Shown here piece after piece: positions 41,411 through 51,527 of a stretch of DNA of 64,000 nucleotides. Origin of the DNA: Parabacteroides goldsteinii (GTDB taxonomy: Bacteria; Bacteroidota; Bacteroidia; Bacteroidales; Tannerellaceae); the NCBI RefSeq assembly GCF_015550595.1, contig NZ_JADNBB010000001.1:243741-307740 (forward strand). The letters are read 5' to 3'. The number at the start of each line of letters is the position of its first letter. Within the stretch, counting starts at the first letter, position 1. The notes below the pieces were generated by a model. The model was not told the origin of the DNA and searched no databases. It was given only the letters and a program-made list of their open reading frames with translations. The position numbers were made by a program, and so were the translations under genes.

Positions 41411-43672
41411 ATGACCACCATGAAAACATACAAATTAAATATCTTCTATGCCGGACTGCTGGTTCTTTCCATGATGGCATGTAGCCAGCCTTCCGGAGCA
41501 GGGAAAGGAGACACTGTTGAAAAACAGGTAGAAGAACTGCTCGGCAAAATGACCTTACCCGAAAAGATCGGTCAGATGAACCAGTTGAGCCCGTTTGGCA
41601 GCATGGATGAAATTGCAGGCCAGGTTCGTAAAGGAGAAATCGGTTCGTTACTGAATGTGACGGACCCTGAAAAAGTTAATGAGATACAGAAAGTAGCGGT
41701 GGAAGAATCCCGGCTGGGTATCCCCCTGTTGATGTCGCGTGATGTCATTCACGGATATAAAACAATATTCCCAATACCCCTGGGACAAGCCGCTACCTTC
41801 AATCCACAGATCGTGCAGGACGGAGCCCGCGTAGCCGCTATCGAAGCATCTGCCGACGGTATCCGCTGGACGTTTGCCCCGATGATCGATATCTCACGCG
41901 ATCCCCGCTGGGGACGAATCGCTGAGAGTTGTGGCGAAGATCCATATCTTAGCTCCGTCATGGGTGTAGCTATGGTGAAAGGTTTCCAGGGCGACTCCCT
42001 GAACGATCCGACCTCAATAGCCGCCTGTGCCAAACACTTTGTCGGCTACGGAGCAGCAGAAGGAGGACGCGATTATAATTCGACATTCATCCCCGAACGC
42101 CAATTGCGTAACGTCTATTTTCCTCCGTTCGAAGCAGCAGCAAAAGCCGGATGTGCCACCTTTATGACGTCTTTCAACGATAATGACGGTGTTCCTTCGA
42201 CAGGAAACAGCTTTATCTTGAAAGATGTACTGCGCGATGAGTGGAAATACGACGGTATGGTAGTTACCGACTGGGCTTCGACCGCTGAAATGATTTCCCA
42301 CGGCTTCTGTAAAGACGAAAAGGAAGCTGCCCTGAAATCCGTAAATGCCGGAATCGATATGGAAATGGTCAGCGGCACCTTTATCCGCCACTTGGAAGAA
42401 CTCGTAAAAAAGGGGCAAATATCGGAAGCGGCCATTAATAATGCAGTACGCAACATCCTTCGTCTTAAGTTCCGTCTGGGACTGTTCGACAATCCTTATG
42501 TAAACACAGACCAACATGTAAAATATGCACCCGAACACCTCGCCAAAGCAAAAGAAGCAGTAGAACAATCGGTTATCCTGTTAAAGAACGATCGGGAGAC
42601 CTTACCTTTCACCGATAAGATCCGTACCATTGCGGTCGTAGGCCCGTTGGCGGATGCCCCTCACGATCAGATGGGGACCTGGGTATTCGACGGAGAAAAA
42701 GCACATACTCAAACCGTACTGGCAGCCTTGAAAGAGATGTATGGCGACAAGGTACAGTTTATCTACGAACCCGGATTGGGTTACAGCCGCGACAAGAGCA
42801 CAGGCAATATTTCCAAAGCTGTAAGTGCTGCCACACGTGCGGATGCCGTACTGGTATGCGTCGGAGAAGAGTCTATTCTCTCGGGTGAGGCTCATTCTTT
42901 GGCAGATTTACACCTGCAAGGAATACAGAGCGAACTGATTGCCGCCCTGGCAAAGACAGGAAAACCTCTCGTAACAATTATCATGGCAGGTCGTCCGCTA
43001 ACGATCGAGCAGGAAGTAAACCAGTCGGATGCCGTTCTCTACGCTTTCCATCCGGGAACTATGGGTGGTCCGGCTATTGCCGACCTGCTTTTCGGTAAAG
43101 TGGCACCGAGCGGTAAAACGCCGGTTACCTTCCCGAAGATGGTAGGACAAATACCTGTTTACTATGCCCATAACAACACAGGTCGCCCCGCCTCCCGCCA
43201 GGAAACGCTGATCGATGCTATTCCGCTGGAAGCCGGACAGACTTCACTGGGCTGTACCTCTTTCTATATGGATGCCGGTTTCGATCCCCTGTTCCCCTTC
43301 GGTTACGGATTGTCGTACACCACATTCGGATACGACAACCTGCAACTGGCAACCGATAAGCTGGCTGCCAACGGAACACTGGAAATCAGTTTCGACCTGA
43401 CTAACACCGGTAAATATGACGGGACAGAAGTGGTACAATTGTACGTACAGGACACCTTTGGCTCTGTTACCCGTCCGGTCAAAGAGTTGAAAGGTTTCCA
43501 ACGCGTTTCCCTGAAGCAGGGTGAAAAGAAAACCGTCACCTTTTCTCTCCCGGTCGAAGAACTGGCATTCTGGAACATAGATATGCAGAAAGTAGTAGAA
43601 CCGGGCGAATTCAATCTCTGGGTCGGCCCCAATAGTGCAGAAGGATTACAAACAACATTCACAGTAGAATAA
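41411..43672 (+). CDS. GH3 family beta-glycosidase lipoprotein
   Basis: 753 residues; start at 41411 or at the ATG at 41420, both giving lipobox SMMAC. GH3 layout: (beta/alpha)8 domain with KHFVGYG, catalytic nucleophile Asp287 in VVTDWAS, alpha/beta sandwich with GEESILSGEAHS (candidate acid/base), and a C-terminal fibronectin-III-like domain (FGYGLSYTTF, then LTNTGKYDGTEVVQLYV). GH3 enzymes remove terminal beta-glucose or beta-xylose. No acidic signal follows the Cys, so it probably faces the periplasm and finishes oligosaccharides imported by block 1. Confidence 0.92.
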   Translation: MTTMKTYKLNIFYAGLLVLSMMACSQPSGAGKGDTVEKQVEELLGKMTLPEKIGQMNQLSPFGSMDEIAGQVRKGEIGSLLNVTDPEKVNEIQKVAVEESRLGIPLLMSRDVIHGYKTIFPIPLGQAATFNPQIVQDGARVAAIEASADGIRWTFAPMIDISRDPRWGRIAESCGEDPYLSSVMGVAMVKGFQGDSLNDPTSIAACAKHFVGYGAAEGGRDYNSTFIPERQLRNVYFPPFEAAAKAGCATFMTSFNDNDGVPSTGNSFILKDVLRDEWKYDGMVVTDWASTAEMISHGFCKDEKEAALKSVNAGIDMEMVSGTFIRHLEELVKKGQISEAAINNAVRNILRLKFRLGLFDNPYVNTDQHVKYAPEHLAKAKEAVEQSVILLKNDRETLPFTDKIRTIAVVGPLADAPHDQMGTWVFDGEKAHTQTVLAALKEMYGDKVQFIYEPGLGYSRDKSTGNISKAVSAATRADAVLVCVGEESILSGEAHSLADLHLQGIQSELIAALAKTGKPLVTIIMAGRPLTIEQEVNQSDAVLYAFHPGTMGGPAIADLLFGKVAPSGKTPVTFPKMVGQIPVYYAHNNTGRPASRQETLIDAIPLEAGQTSLGCTSFYMDAGFDPLFPFGYGLSYTTFGYDNLQLATDKLAANGTLEISFDLTNTGKYDGTEVVQLYVQDTFGSVTRPVKELKGFQRVSLKQGEKKTVTFSLPVEELAFWNIDMQKVVEPGEFNLWVGPNSAEGLQTTFTVE

Positions 43673-43677
43673 CAGAT

Positions 43678-44943
43678 ATGAAAAAGAATATATATTTAAT
43701 GATCCTGCTTCTGCTGGTATCCTTCACCGGATGCCGGCAGGACGCTGCAACAGCAGGTACGGATACGACCGATATGCCCCCGGAAGCATTTATGCGTATA
43801 TCCGGTACCGACCTGGTTACTCCAAAAGGACAGAAGTTTTTCATCCAGGGAACCAATCTCGGGAACTGGCTGAACCCCGAAGGTTATATGTTCGGCTTCA
43901 GCAAAACGAACTCACCGGGACGTATCAACCAAATGCTTTGTGAAATGGTCGGCCCCGACTTTACCTCCGAGTTCTGGAAGGCTTTCAAAGACAATTACAT
44001 CACCCGCGACGACGTACGGTTCATTGCCGGGACAGGAGCCAACACCATCCGTCTACCTTTCCATTACAAACTCTTCACCGATGAAGATTATATGGGACTG
44101 ACTTCCAACCAGGATGGATTCGCCCGCATAGACAGTGTGGTCAACTGGTGCCGGGAGACCGGGTTATACCTGATCCTCGATATGCACGATGCACCGGGCG
44201 GACAGACTGGCGATAACATCGACGACAGCTACGGTTATCCCTGGCTCTTTGAAAGCGAAGCCAGCCAGCAACAGTTCTGCGATATCTGGAAGAAAATCGC
44301 AACGTATTACAAGAATGAACCCGTAATCCTGGGCTACGAATTGATTAATGAACCTATCGCCCCCTATTTCAATAATATGGAAGAACTGAACGCCAAGCTG
44401 GAACCGTTATACAAACGGGCTACAACCGCTATCCGTGAAGTGGATACCAACCATATCATCCTGTTGGGCGGTGCCCAGTGGAACGGCAATTTCCGTCCGT
44501 TCACCGATTCCACCTTTGACGATAAAATCATGTATACCTGCCACCGTTACGGCGGCGAAGCCACAAAGGCCGCTATCCAGGAAATCATCGACTTCCGCGA
44601 CCGTGTGAACCTGCCTATGTACATGGGAGAGATCGGACATAACACGACAGCCTGGCAAAATGCTTTCTGCCACGTCATGCAGGAAAACAATATCGGCTGG
44701 ACTTTCTGGCCTTATAAAAAAATCGACGAATCATCTTTCGCCGGTATTAAAGCTCCTGAGAACTGGGATCGTATCGTTGCTTTCTCAGAAGCTCCCCGGG
44801 CTACTTATCAGGAGATACGCGAAGCTCGTCCGGATCAGGAAGAGGCAAAAGCGGCTCTGATGGAATTTATAGAGAACAGCCGGTTACAAAACTGTATCAT
44901 TCAGAAAGAATACATCCGCTCACTAAGTTTAAAAGCACAATAA
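43678..44943 (+). CDS. GH5 family glycoside hydrolase lipoprotein
   Basis: 421 residues, lipobox SFTGC (Cys19). Clan GH-A fold with FIQGTNLGNWLNPEGY at the start of the barrel, NTIRLPFHYK, YLILDMHDAPGGQ, acid/base Glu225 in INEPI and nucleophile Glu318 in YMGEIGHNT, with GWTFWPYKK on the last strand. The GTNLGNW start recalls exo-beta-1,3-glucanase- and glucan-active subfamilies, so a beta-glucan oligosaccharide is plausible, but mannans and xylans cannot be excluded. It lies 6 bases after the GH3 gene and 7 before the next GH3 gene, so the three enzymes are co-expressed. Confidence 0.9.
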   Translation: MKKNIYLMILLLLVSFTGCRQDAATAGTDTTDMPPEAFMRISGTDLVTPKGQKFFIQGTNLGNWLNPEGYMFGFSKTNSPGRINQMLCEMVGPDFTSEFWKAFKDNYITRDDVRFIAGTGANTIRLPFHYKLFTDEDYMGLTSNQDGFARIDSVVNWCRETGLYLILDMHDAPGGQTGDNIDDSYGYPWLFESEASQQQFCDIWKKIATYYKNEPVILGYELINEPIAPYFNNMEELNAKLEPLYKRATTAIREVDTNHIILLGGAQWNGNFRPFTDSTFDDKIMYTCHRYGGEATKAAIQEIIDFRDRVNLPMYMGEIGHNTTAWQNAFCHVMQENNIGWTFWPYKKIDESSFAGIKAPENWDRIVAFSEAPRATYQEIREARPDQEEAKAALMEFIENSRLQNCIIQKEYIRSLSLKAQ

Positions 44944-44949
44944 AACGAC

Positions 44950-47187
44950 ATGAAACTGATTAAGTATATTGCCTGCTCCCTGTTGTTACTTCCTGCATTT
45001 GCCCAGGCACAACAAAGCATTCCGGTTTACCTGGATAACAATAAACCGATAGAAGAACGTGTGGAAGACGCCTTATCGCGCCTGACACTCGAAGAGAAAG
45101 TGGCATTGACACACGCGCAATCCAAGTTTTGTTCTCCGGGGGTGGCACGTTTGGGTATTCCCGAATTCTGGATGACCGACGGCCCTCATGGCATTCGTCC
45201 CGAAGTTTTATGGGACGAATGGGAACAAGCCGGATGGACCAACGACTCTTGTGTAGCCTTCCCGGCACTGACCTGCCTGGCTGCTACCTGGAATCCGAAA
45301 ATAGCTTTATTGTATGGAAAGAGTATCGGGGAAGAAGCCCGCTACCGTAACAAAACGGTGCTGCTGGGCCCCGGTGTGAACATGTATCGCTCACCATTGA
45401 ACGGACGTAACTTCGAATATATGGGCGAAGACCCTTATCTGGCCGGAAAGATGGTGGTTCCCTATGTACAGGGCGTTCAACAGAATGGTGTGGCAGCCTG
45501 TGTAAAACATTATGCACTGAATAACCAGGAAGTAAACCGTCATACGACCAACGTTATTGTAGACGACCGTGCCCTGTATGAGATCTATTTACCCGCTTTC
45601 AAAGCCGCTGTTCTGGAAGGGAAAGCCTGGGCAATCATGGGTTCTTACAACCTATACAAAGACCAGCACGGTTGCCATAACCAGTATCTGTTGAATGACA
45701 TCCTGAAAGGTGAATGGGGTTTCGACGGCGTTGTCGTTTCCGACTGGGGAGGCGTTCATAATACACAACAAGCCATAACCAACGGGCTCGATATGGAGTT
45801 CGGAAGCTGGACCAACGGATTATCCAACGGGGCAAGTAACGCTTACGATAATTATTACCTGGCAGATCCCTATCTTCAGTTGATCCGGGAAGGTAAAGTC
45901 GGCACAAAAGAACTCGACGACAAGGTAAGACGTATCCTTCGCCTGGCTTATCGCACGAATATGGATAGAAACCGTCCTTACGGGTCACTTTGCTCAGAAG
46001 CACATTTTGCCGCTGCCCGTCAAATCGGTGAAGAGGGTATCGTCTTATTGCAGAACAAGAATAATGTACTTCCTATCGACCTGAACCGCGCAAAGAAAAT
46101 AGCCGTTATCGGTGAAAATGCCGTCAAGATGATGACCGTAGGCGGTGGTTCTTCTTCCCTGAAAGTGAAATACGAACTCTCTCCGCTGGATGGTATCCGC
46201 AAGCGAGTAGGTGATAAAGCCGAAGTCGTTTATGCACGTGGTTATGTAGGCGACCCGAGTGGTGAATACAATGGAGTGAAGTCCGGACAGGATCTGGAAG
46301 ACAACCGTTCGCCGGAGGAATTAATAGCCGAAGCCGTGGCTGTAGCCAGGGAAGCCGACTATGTGATCTTTATCGGCGGTCTGAACAAGAGTGCACATCA
46401 GGACTGCGAGGATGCAGACCGCAAGGAATTGGGTTTATCTTACGGACAGGATCAGGTAATAGCTGCCCTGGCTCAGGCGAACAAAAATCTGATCATGGTT
46501 AATATTTCAGGGAATGCCATCGCCATGCCGTGGGTGAAAGAAGTACCGGCCATCGTACAGGCGTGGTATCTGGGCTCGGAAGCGGGAAATGCTATTGCTT
46601 CGATATTGCTGGGAGATGTAAATCCATCCGGTAAGCTGCCGTTCACTTTCCCCGTCTCTTTACAGGATGTAGGTGCACACCAGTTGGGTGAATATCCGGG
46701 CACTCCCAGAAACGACGGTAGCAACCTGGTAGACGAGAAGTACAACGAAAGTATCTTCATTGGCTACCGTTGGGCAGACAAACAGAAAACCAAACCGCTT
46801 TTCAGCTTCGGCCACGGCTTGAGTTACACGACATTCGAATACGGAAAAGTAACAGCCGATAAGAAGACGATCGCAAAAGACGAACCTATCACTTTCACCC
46901 TGACCGTAAAAAATACAGGTGACCGCGAAGGGGCAGAAATCGTACAGCTTTATATCAGCGACAAGAAATCATCGCTCCCCCGCCCTGTCAAGGAGCTGAA
47001 AGGTTTCCAAAAGGTTTACCTGCAGCCGGGAGAAGTAAAACAAGTATCTTTCACCATCGGTACGGATGCACTGAGTTTCTTCGACGACGGTAAGCACGAA
47101 TGGGTAGCCGAACCGGGACAGTTCGAAGCATTGATCGGCGCATCGGCAACCGACATCCGCAGCAAAATGGCATTTGAATTGAAATAA
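44950..47187 (+). CDS. GH3 family beta-glycosidase, periplasmic
   Basis: 745 residues with a cleavable signal peptide (ending AFAQA, then Q). GH3 domains as expected: KHYALNNQEVNRH, nucleophile Asp265 in VVVSDWGG, alpha/beta sandwich with KSAHQDCEDADRKEL, and the fibronectin-III-like tail (FGHGLSYTTF). It differs from the first GH3 (41411-43672) in the substrate loop, so the two may cleave different linkages or chain ends. A possible pairing is one enzyme for 1,3- or 1,4-links and one for 1,6-links. That is inference. Confidence 0.92.
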   Translation: MKLIKYIACSLLLLPAFAQAQQSIPVYLDNNKPIEERVEDALSRLTLEEKVALTHAQSKFCSPGVARLGIPEFWMTDGPHGIRPEVLWDEWEQAGWTNDSCVAFPALTCLAATWNPKIALLYGKSIGEEARYRNKTVLLGPGVNMYRSPLNGRNFEYMGEDPYLAGKMVVPYVQGVQQNGVAACVKHYALNNQEVNRHTTNVIVDDRALYEIYLPAFKAAVLEGKAWAIMGSYNLYKDQHGCHNQYLLNDILKGEWGFDGVVVSDWGGVHNTQQAITNGLDMEFGSWTNGLSNGASNAYDNYYLADPYLQLIREGKVGTKELDDKVRRILRLAYRTNMDRNRPYGSLCSEAHFAAARQIGEEGIVLLQNKNNVLPIDLNRAKKIAVIGENAVKMMTVGGGSSSLKVKYELSPLDGIRKRVGDKAEVVYARGYVGDPSGEYNGVKSGQDLEDNRSPEELIAEAVAVAREADYVIFIGGLNKSAHQDCEDADRKELGLSYGQDQVIAALAQANKNLIMVNISGNAIAMPWVKEVPAIVQAWYLGSEAGNAIASILLGDVNPSGKLPFTFPVSLQDVGAHQLGEYPGTPRNDGSNLVDEKYNESIFIGYRWADKQKTKPLFSFGHGLSYTTFEYGKVTADKKTIAKDEPITFTLTVKNTGDREGAEIVQLYISDKKSSLPRPVKELKGFQKVYLQPGEVKQVSFTIGTDALSFFDDGKHEWVAEPGQFEALIGASATDIRSKMAFELK

Positions 47188-47210
47188 CCAATCCCCCTTT
47201 TCTATATTTT

Positions 47211-47245
47211 GTCCGGATATATTGCTTAACGGCACATATCCGGAC
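47211..47245. terminator. Hairpin between convergent GH3 and hybrid sensor genes
   Basis: GTCCGGATAT (47211-47220) and ATATCCGGAC (47236-47245) form a perfect 10-bp stem with a 15-base loop. T-rich sequence lies on the right side for the plus strand (TATTTTATA) and A-rich on the left, so it may end transcripts from both sides. Confidence 0.65.
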
Positions 47246-47269
47246 TATTTTATATGTATCCTTATCGGA

Positions 47270-50200
47270 TCACTCCGGTTTCATTCGCCTCAGATATTCA
47301 GAAGGCAGAACACCGAATTCTTCTTTAAAGCACTGGCGGAAATAAACAATGCTGTTGAAACCGACCATAAAGGCGACCTCAGAAACATTATATTTCCCTT
47401 CAAGCAATAAACGTTCGGCATATTGCATCTTCACCTTTCGGATATATTCGTTGGTAGAAAGTCCCGTCAGTGCTTTCATCTTCCGGTAAAGCGTAGAGTG
47501 GCTCATGCACATCTTATCAGCCAGGTAACCGATATCGATCTTTTCAGACGACATACGCTCTTCGACCAGCTGATTGATCTTTTTCAGGAACTCATTATCC
47601 AGCTTGTTCAACGACTCTTCGATAATAGCACGTTTATCACCGACACCGGAGATTGAACTGAATCGTTCGGCCAGCTTTTTACGTGTATCGAGCAGGTTCT
47701 GAATACGACTATGAAGCAATGTAGCACTAAACGGTTTCGTCAGGTACGAATCGGCACCTATCAGGTATCCTTCCTCTTTATCCTGCAATGAATCTTTTGC
47801 TGTCAGCAAAACGACAGGGATATGGCTGGTACGGAGATCTTCCTTCAATGTTTTACACATATCCATCCCGTTCATCACCGGCATCATAATATCGCTGACG
47901 ATAATATCCGGTATATAGTTGAATGCCTGTTCCAACCCCTTTTCCCCATTCTCTGCCGTTTTAACATCGAAAGTATCAGAGAATGAATCGACAATATAAT
48001 CGCATATATCCTGATTATCTTCCACGACCAATAAAATACGCTTTCCGCTACCCGAAGGCTCGGGAAGAACCTCCTGTATTTCATCCTCTTTCGTTTTCTT
48101 CTTTTCATTCGAATCGGCATGAAGAACATGCGGATATGTGTTATCGGTCAATAAGCTGATATAGAAAATACTTCCTACATTCAACGCGCTTTCCACCCGG
48201 ATATCGCCTTCATGAAGTAAAACCAGATTTTTTACCAATGCCAGGCCGATACCCGTCCCCGAAGCCTGGTGTCCGCTTCCTTCCTGATAATAACGATCAA
48301 AGATGTGCGGAAGCGCTTCCGCACTGATACCGTAACCGGTATCGCTCACCTTTATTTCTGTCTTGGCAAGCCCGTCGCGCATGACATTGTAAAGACTCAG
48401 GGTGATAACACCTTTATCCGTATATTTGACCGCATTCGAGATCAGGTTGTCGAGGACGATCGTAATCACCTCCTTATCGAAGAACAGGGGCATATCCTCC
48501 TTCTCCAACTCGATATGGAACTCTATGCCGGGTTTTCGGTTCAGTTCCTTGTATTTCAGGCCGATCTCATAGATCAGAGCTGCTATATTCCCACGGCTGA
48601 CACAGAGCTTCTTGTTCTGCGTCTCCGTCTTCCGGAATTCAAGTATCTGGTTGATCAGGTTCAACAGGCGGATCGCACTCTGGTGGATCACGGATATCTT
48701 TTGCGAATCGCCGGAAGAGAGCGTGTTACGCTTCAACAAATCTTCCAGCGGCCCTAATATCAGGGTAAGCGGTGTCCGGAGTTCGTGGGTGATGTTCGTA
48801 TAGAAACGAAGACGTTCGTTATTCAGTTCCTGTTCCTGTTCATGTTTCTTTTTTTCCAGGTTATACAAAGACTCCATTTCCACCTTCCGCTTATAGGCAT
48901 AAGAGATCAGAAGTAAAGTGAGAAGTGCCAGAAGGAGATAAAAAGTTTTCGCCCACCAGGTAAGAGCCAACGGAGGAGTAATACATATATCCAGCCCCGT
49001 GATATCTTCCGACCATTCCTGGTTCCTTATACGCGTTTTGACCAGAAAACGGTAATCGCCGGGAGGTATATTACGAAAAGTCACGTTATTGGGATCGGTA
49101 ACGGTATACCAGGCATCTTCGAGCCCTTTCAACATATAGGCATATTCTACCTGATTGACTAATGCGTAATTCCGTATATTGAAGGTGATATTGAAACTGT
49201 TCTGCATATAGCTCAGTTTCACCTTCGATTGTCTGTCGATAGGAACTTCCTGCTCACTGCTACCGGTATTTCCCAGCGGACCGAATATTTTCATTTCCGT
49301 AATAACGGCGGCCGGAGCTTCCCGTTTCTCCAACACCAAAGCCGGGTTGAAATGGCATAATCCGTTGATAGAACCGAAATAGATCTCCCCACCCTGGTCT
49401 TTCGCTACACTCCCGCTCATAAAGTTACCCATAGGCACATCGTCCCAATGGTCATAGTTATTGAAGACGACCTGATCTTTCAGGAGGCAACTGATACCTT
49501 TGTTGGTACTCAGCCAGATATTACCCATGTTATCTTCCGTTATGGCACGTATATGCGTATTCATCAACCCTTCTTCCCGGCGATAAACCTTATAATCCCA
49601 ACCGGATGACGGGGAGAAACAGACCAGACCTTCCCCCGTTCCGACCCATACGTTCTGCCGGCTATCTTCGTAAATGGCATTGATCGTATTGGAAGGGAAG
49701 AGATTTTCTATACTGAATGCTTTGAAGTTTTGCAAATCGCCATCGCTTACTCCCAGTCCACCGCCAAAGGAACCGACCCACAAGCGTCCGCGGGAGTCTT
49801 TCAGCAGGCTTCTTATCAGATTGTTTTCAAAGGAATAGTGTCCTTCTATCTTTTTATCGGCAAGATCGATCTTATAAAAGCCGTTACTGGTACCGATCCA
49901 TAACATGCGGTCGTCATCCTCATAGAAAGCACGCACATCCTCTTTGGCGATTTCAGGAAGGATGTTGCGACGAAAAGCCTTTGCCTTCGCATCATAATAG
50001 TTCACTCCGCTATTAAACATTCCGAACCACAGATTACCCTCCGAATCACGCAGGGCTGCCAATACGGAATTGCCGAACGTATCGTTGGTCTCTTCCTGGT
50101 AAAGGGCTACCCGCGTTCCTTTATCAAAGACGTTGATTCCACCACCATCGGTTCCGATCCACAACTTACCCTGACCGTCCACACAAACGCTACTAGCCGT

Positions 50201-51313
50201 TTTATTATTCAGGCGACTCACAGAACTCTGGTCTGCCGAATAGTAATATCCTCCGAACTGCGGCGATTCGTAACTCAGGAAATTGATACCGCCTCCCCAC
50301 ACACCTGTCCACACGTTTTTGAACGAATCCTGAAAGATACATCTCACACTCGAATTGGACAAACTATAACCGTCGTCCCCTTCGCAGATATAATGGAACC
50401 GGGACTGTTCGGGCAACTGAAACAGGCGTTGCGTCAAATCCATAACGGCAATTCCGCCAAACTCCATGGCAATCCATAACTTATTTCCATCGAGTTGCCG
50501 GATATCATAGACATAATGCAAAAGGTTCTTATCCGAATTAAAAGGGATAAAGTTCTCCGACTCCGGGTTATACAAGGCTATACCTCTGTTGGTTCCGACC
50601 CAGATATTATTATTCAAATCCTTGTAGACACACCGTACTTCATTACCCGGCAAGCTGTTCGGATCCGCTGGATCGTGCATAAAATTCTTTACCCTCTTTT
50701 CTCTGACAGAAAAGACACTGAAGCCATGGTGCACATGCCCGATATATAATTTCCCGTTTCCTCCGTCCGCTACCGACCAGATGTTATCACTGACCAACTC
50801 CGGTACGGTTTCTTTATTATAATGGGTGAAATGACCGGTTGCCTTATCCAGGTAATCGATACCTTTCCAATAAGTCGCAATCCAGAGATTACCGTCGGAT
50901 GCAGCAGCGATATGGGTTACGTCGTCCGTAATAAGACTTTCCGGGATCGTATCGCTATGCCGGTAGATGGTAAAAGTATCATTCGCATAATCATAGGCAT
51001 TCAACCCGGTTCGCTGCGTTCCTATCCACAGGACAGAATCTTCCGGGTCGTCGAGCAGGTGGTTCAGTTCATTCCCCGTAATGCCGTACCCATCTTCCGT
51101 TTCGTTTTTATAATAAGTGATGAAGCGTGTCCCGTCGAACTTATTCAGGCCTTCTTCCGTGGCAAACCACAAAAAGCCTTCTTTATCCTGGGCAATACTG
51201 ACCACATAGTTGTTGGATAATCCTTTTCCGATACCTAGTTGTCTGACTGCATAAGGTTGTGCCGACAAAAGGACAGGAAATAGTAGAAGATAAAGTAAAA
51301 ATCGGATTCTCAT
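47270..51313 (-). CDS. Hybrid two-component system sensor-regulator (HTCS)
   Basis: 1347 residues. Signal peptide (ending LLSAQ), about 14 Reg_prop beta-propeller repeats (about 30-690, many WIGT and LWIGT motifs), Y_Y_Y domain about 700-765, transmembrane helix about 784-805, histidine kinase with the phosphoacceptor in THELRTPL (His near 840), ATPase with GTGIGLALVKN, a receiver domain with the Asp in SDIMMP near 1139, and an AraC-type HTH (about 1250-1347). It senses a glycan fragment in the periplasm and activates PUL genes. It is convergent to block 1 and divergent from block 2, with a candidate operator at 51381-51414. Confidence 0.95.
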   Translation of the reverse strand: MRIRFLLYLLLFPVLLSAQPYAVRQLGIGKGLSNNYVVSIAQDKEGFLWFATEEGLNKFDGTRFITYYKNETEDGYGITGNELNHLLDDPEDSVLWIGTQRTGLNAYDYANDTFTIYRHSDTIPESLITDDVTHIAAASDGNLWIATYWKGIDYLDKATGHFTHYNKETVPELVSDNIWSVADGGNGKLYIGHVHHGFSVFSVREKRVKNFMHDPADPNSLPGNEVRCVYKDLNNNIWVGTNRGIALYNPESENFIPFNSDKNLLHYVYDIRQLDGNKLWIAMEFGGIAVMDLTQRLFQLPEQSRFHYICEGDDGYSLSNSSVRCIFQDSFKNVWTGVWGGGINFLSYESPQFGGYYYSADQSSVSRLNNKTASSVCVDGQGKLWIGTDGGGINVFDKGTRVALYQEETNDTFGNSVLAALRDSEGNLWFGMFNSGVNYYDAKAKAFRRNILPEIAKEDVRAFYEDDDRMLWIGTSNGFYKIDLADKKIEGHYSFENNLIRSLLKDSRGRLWVGSFGGGLGVSDGDLQNFKAFSIENLFPSNTINAIYEDSRQNVWVGTGEGLVCFSPSSGWDYKVYRREEGLMNTHIRAITEDNMGNIWLSTNKGISCLLKDQVVFNNYDHWDDVPMGNFMSGSVAKDQGGEIYFGSINGLCHFNPALVLEKREAPAAVITEMKIFGPLGNTGSSEQEVPIDRQSKVKLSYMQNSFNITFNIRNYALVNQVEYAYMLKGLEDAWYTVTDPNNVTFRNIPPGDYRFLVKTRIRNQEWSEDITGLDICITPPLALTWWAKTFYLLLALLTLLLISYAYKRKVEMESLYNLEKKKHEQEQELNNERLRFYTNITHELRTPLTLILGPLEDLLKRNTLSSGDSQKISVIHQSAIRLLNLINQILEFRKTETQNKKLCVSRGNIAALIYEIGLKYKELNRKPGIEFHIELEKEDMPLFFDKEVITIVLDNLISNAVKYTDKGVITLSLYNVMRDGLAKTEIKVSDTGYGISAEALPHIFDRYYQEGSGHQASGTGIGLALVKNLVLLHEGDIRVESALNVGSIFYISLLTDNTYPHVLHADSNEKKKTKEDEIQEVLPEPSGSGKRILLVVEDNQDICDYIVDSFSDTFDVKTAENGEKGLEQAFNYIPDIIVSDIMMPVMNGMDMCKTLKEDLRTSHIPVVLLTAKDSLQDKEEGYLIGADSYLTKPFSATLLHSRIQNLLDTRKKLAERFSSISGVGDKRAIIEESLNKLDNEFLKKINQLVEERMSSEKIDIGYLADKMCMSHSTLYRKMKALTGLSTNEYIRKVKMQYAERLLLEGKYNVSEVAFMVGFNSIVYFRQCFKEEFGVLPSEYLRRMKPE

Positions 51314-51380
51314 GGCATTCGTTTTCTATTCCAATTCAAACATACAAAGAAAATCCGTAATTAAGATACACGAATCGTTC

Positions 51381-51414
51381 ATTGCAAGATTTGTGCCTCC
51401 TGATTGCACGATTT
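51381..51414 (+). promoter_or_regulatory. Candidate HTCS operator: two direct repeats 22 bp apart
   Basis: ATTGCAAGATTT (51381-51392) and ATTGCACGATTT (51403-51414) match in 11 of 12 positions and start exactly 22 bases, about two helical turns, apart. They lie just upstream of the block 2 promoter, in the gap between the HTCS and its divergent target genes. AraC-type HTCS outputs bind direct repeats. Confidence 0.55.
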
Positions 51415-51442
51415 ACCCATACTTATAGAAAATAAGATCACT

Positions 51443-51450
51443 TATCTTTG
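51443..51450 (+). promoter_or_regulatory. -7 box of the block 2 promoter
   Basis: TATCTTTG, exact TAnnTTTG, 28 bases downstream of the repeats. No -33 TTTG, which fits an activator-dependent promoter. The leader to the ATG at 51528 is about 70 bases. Confidence 0.6.
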
Positions 51451-51527
51451 TATTAAGTTAAAAATGTAAACAATACATTTCTAAGAGTATAAAGTAATCA
51501 ATTAGTTTAACTTTAAAAACAATATTT

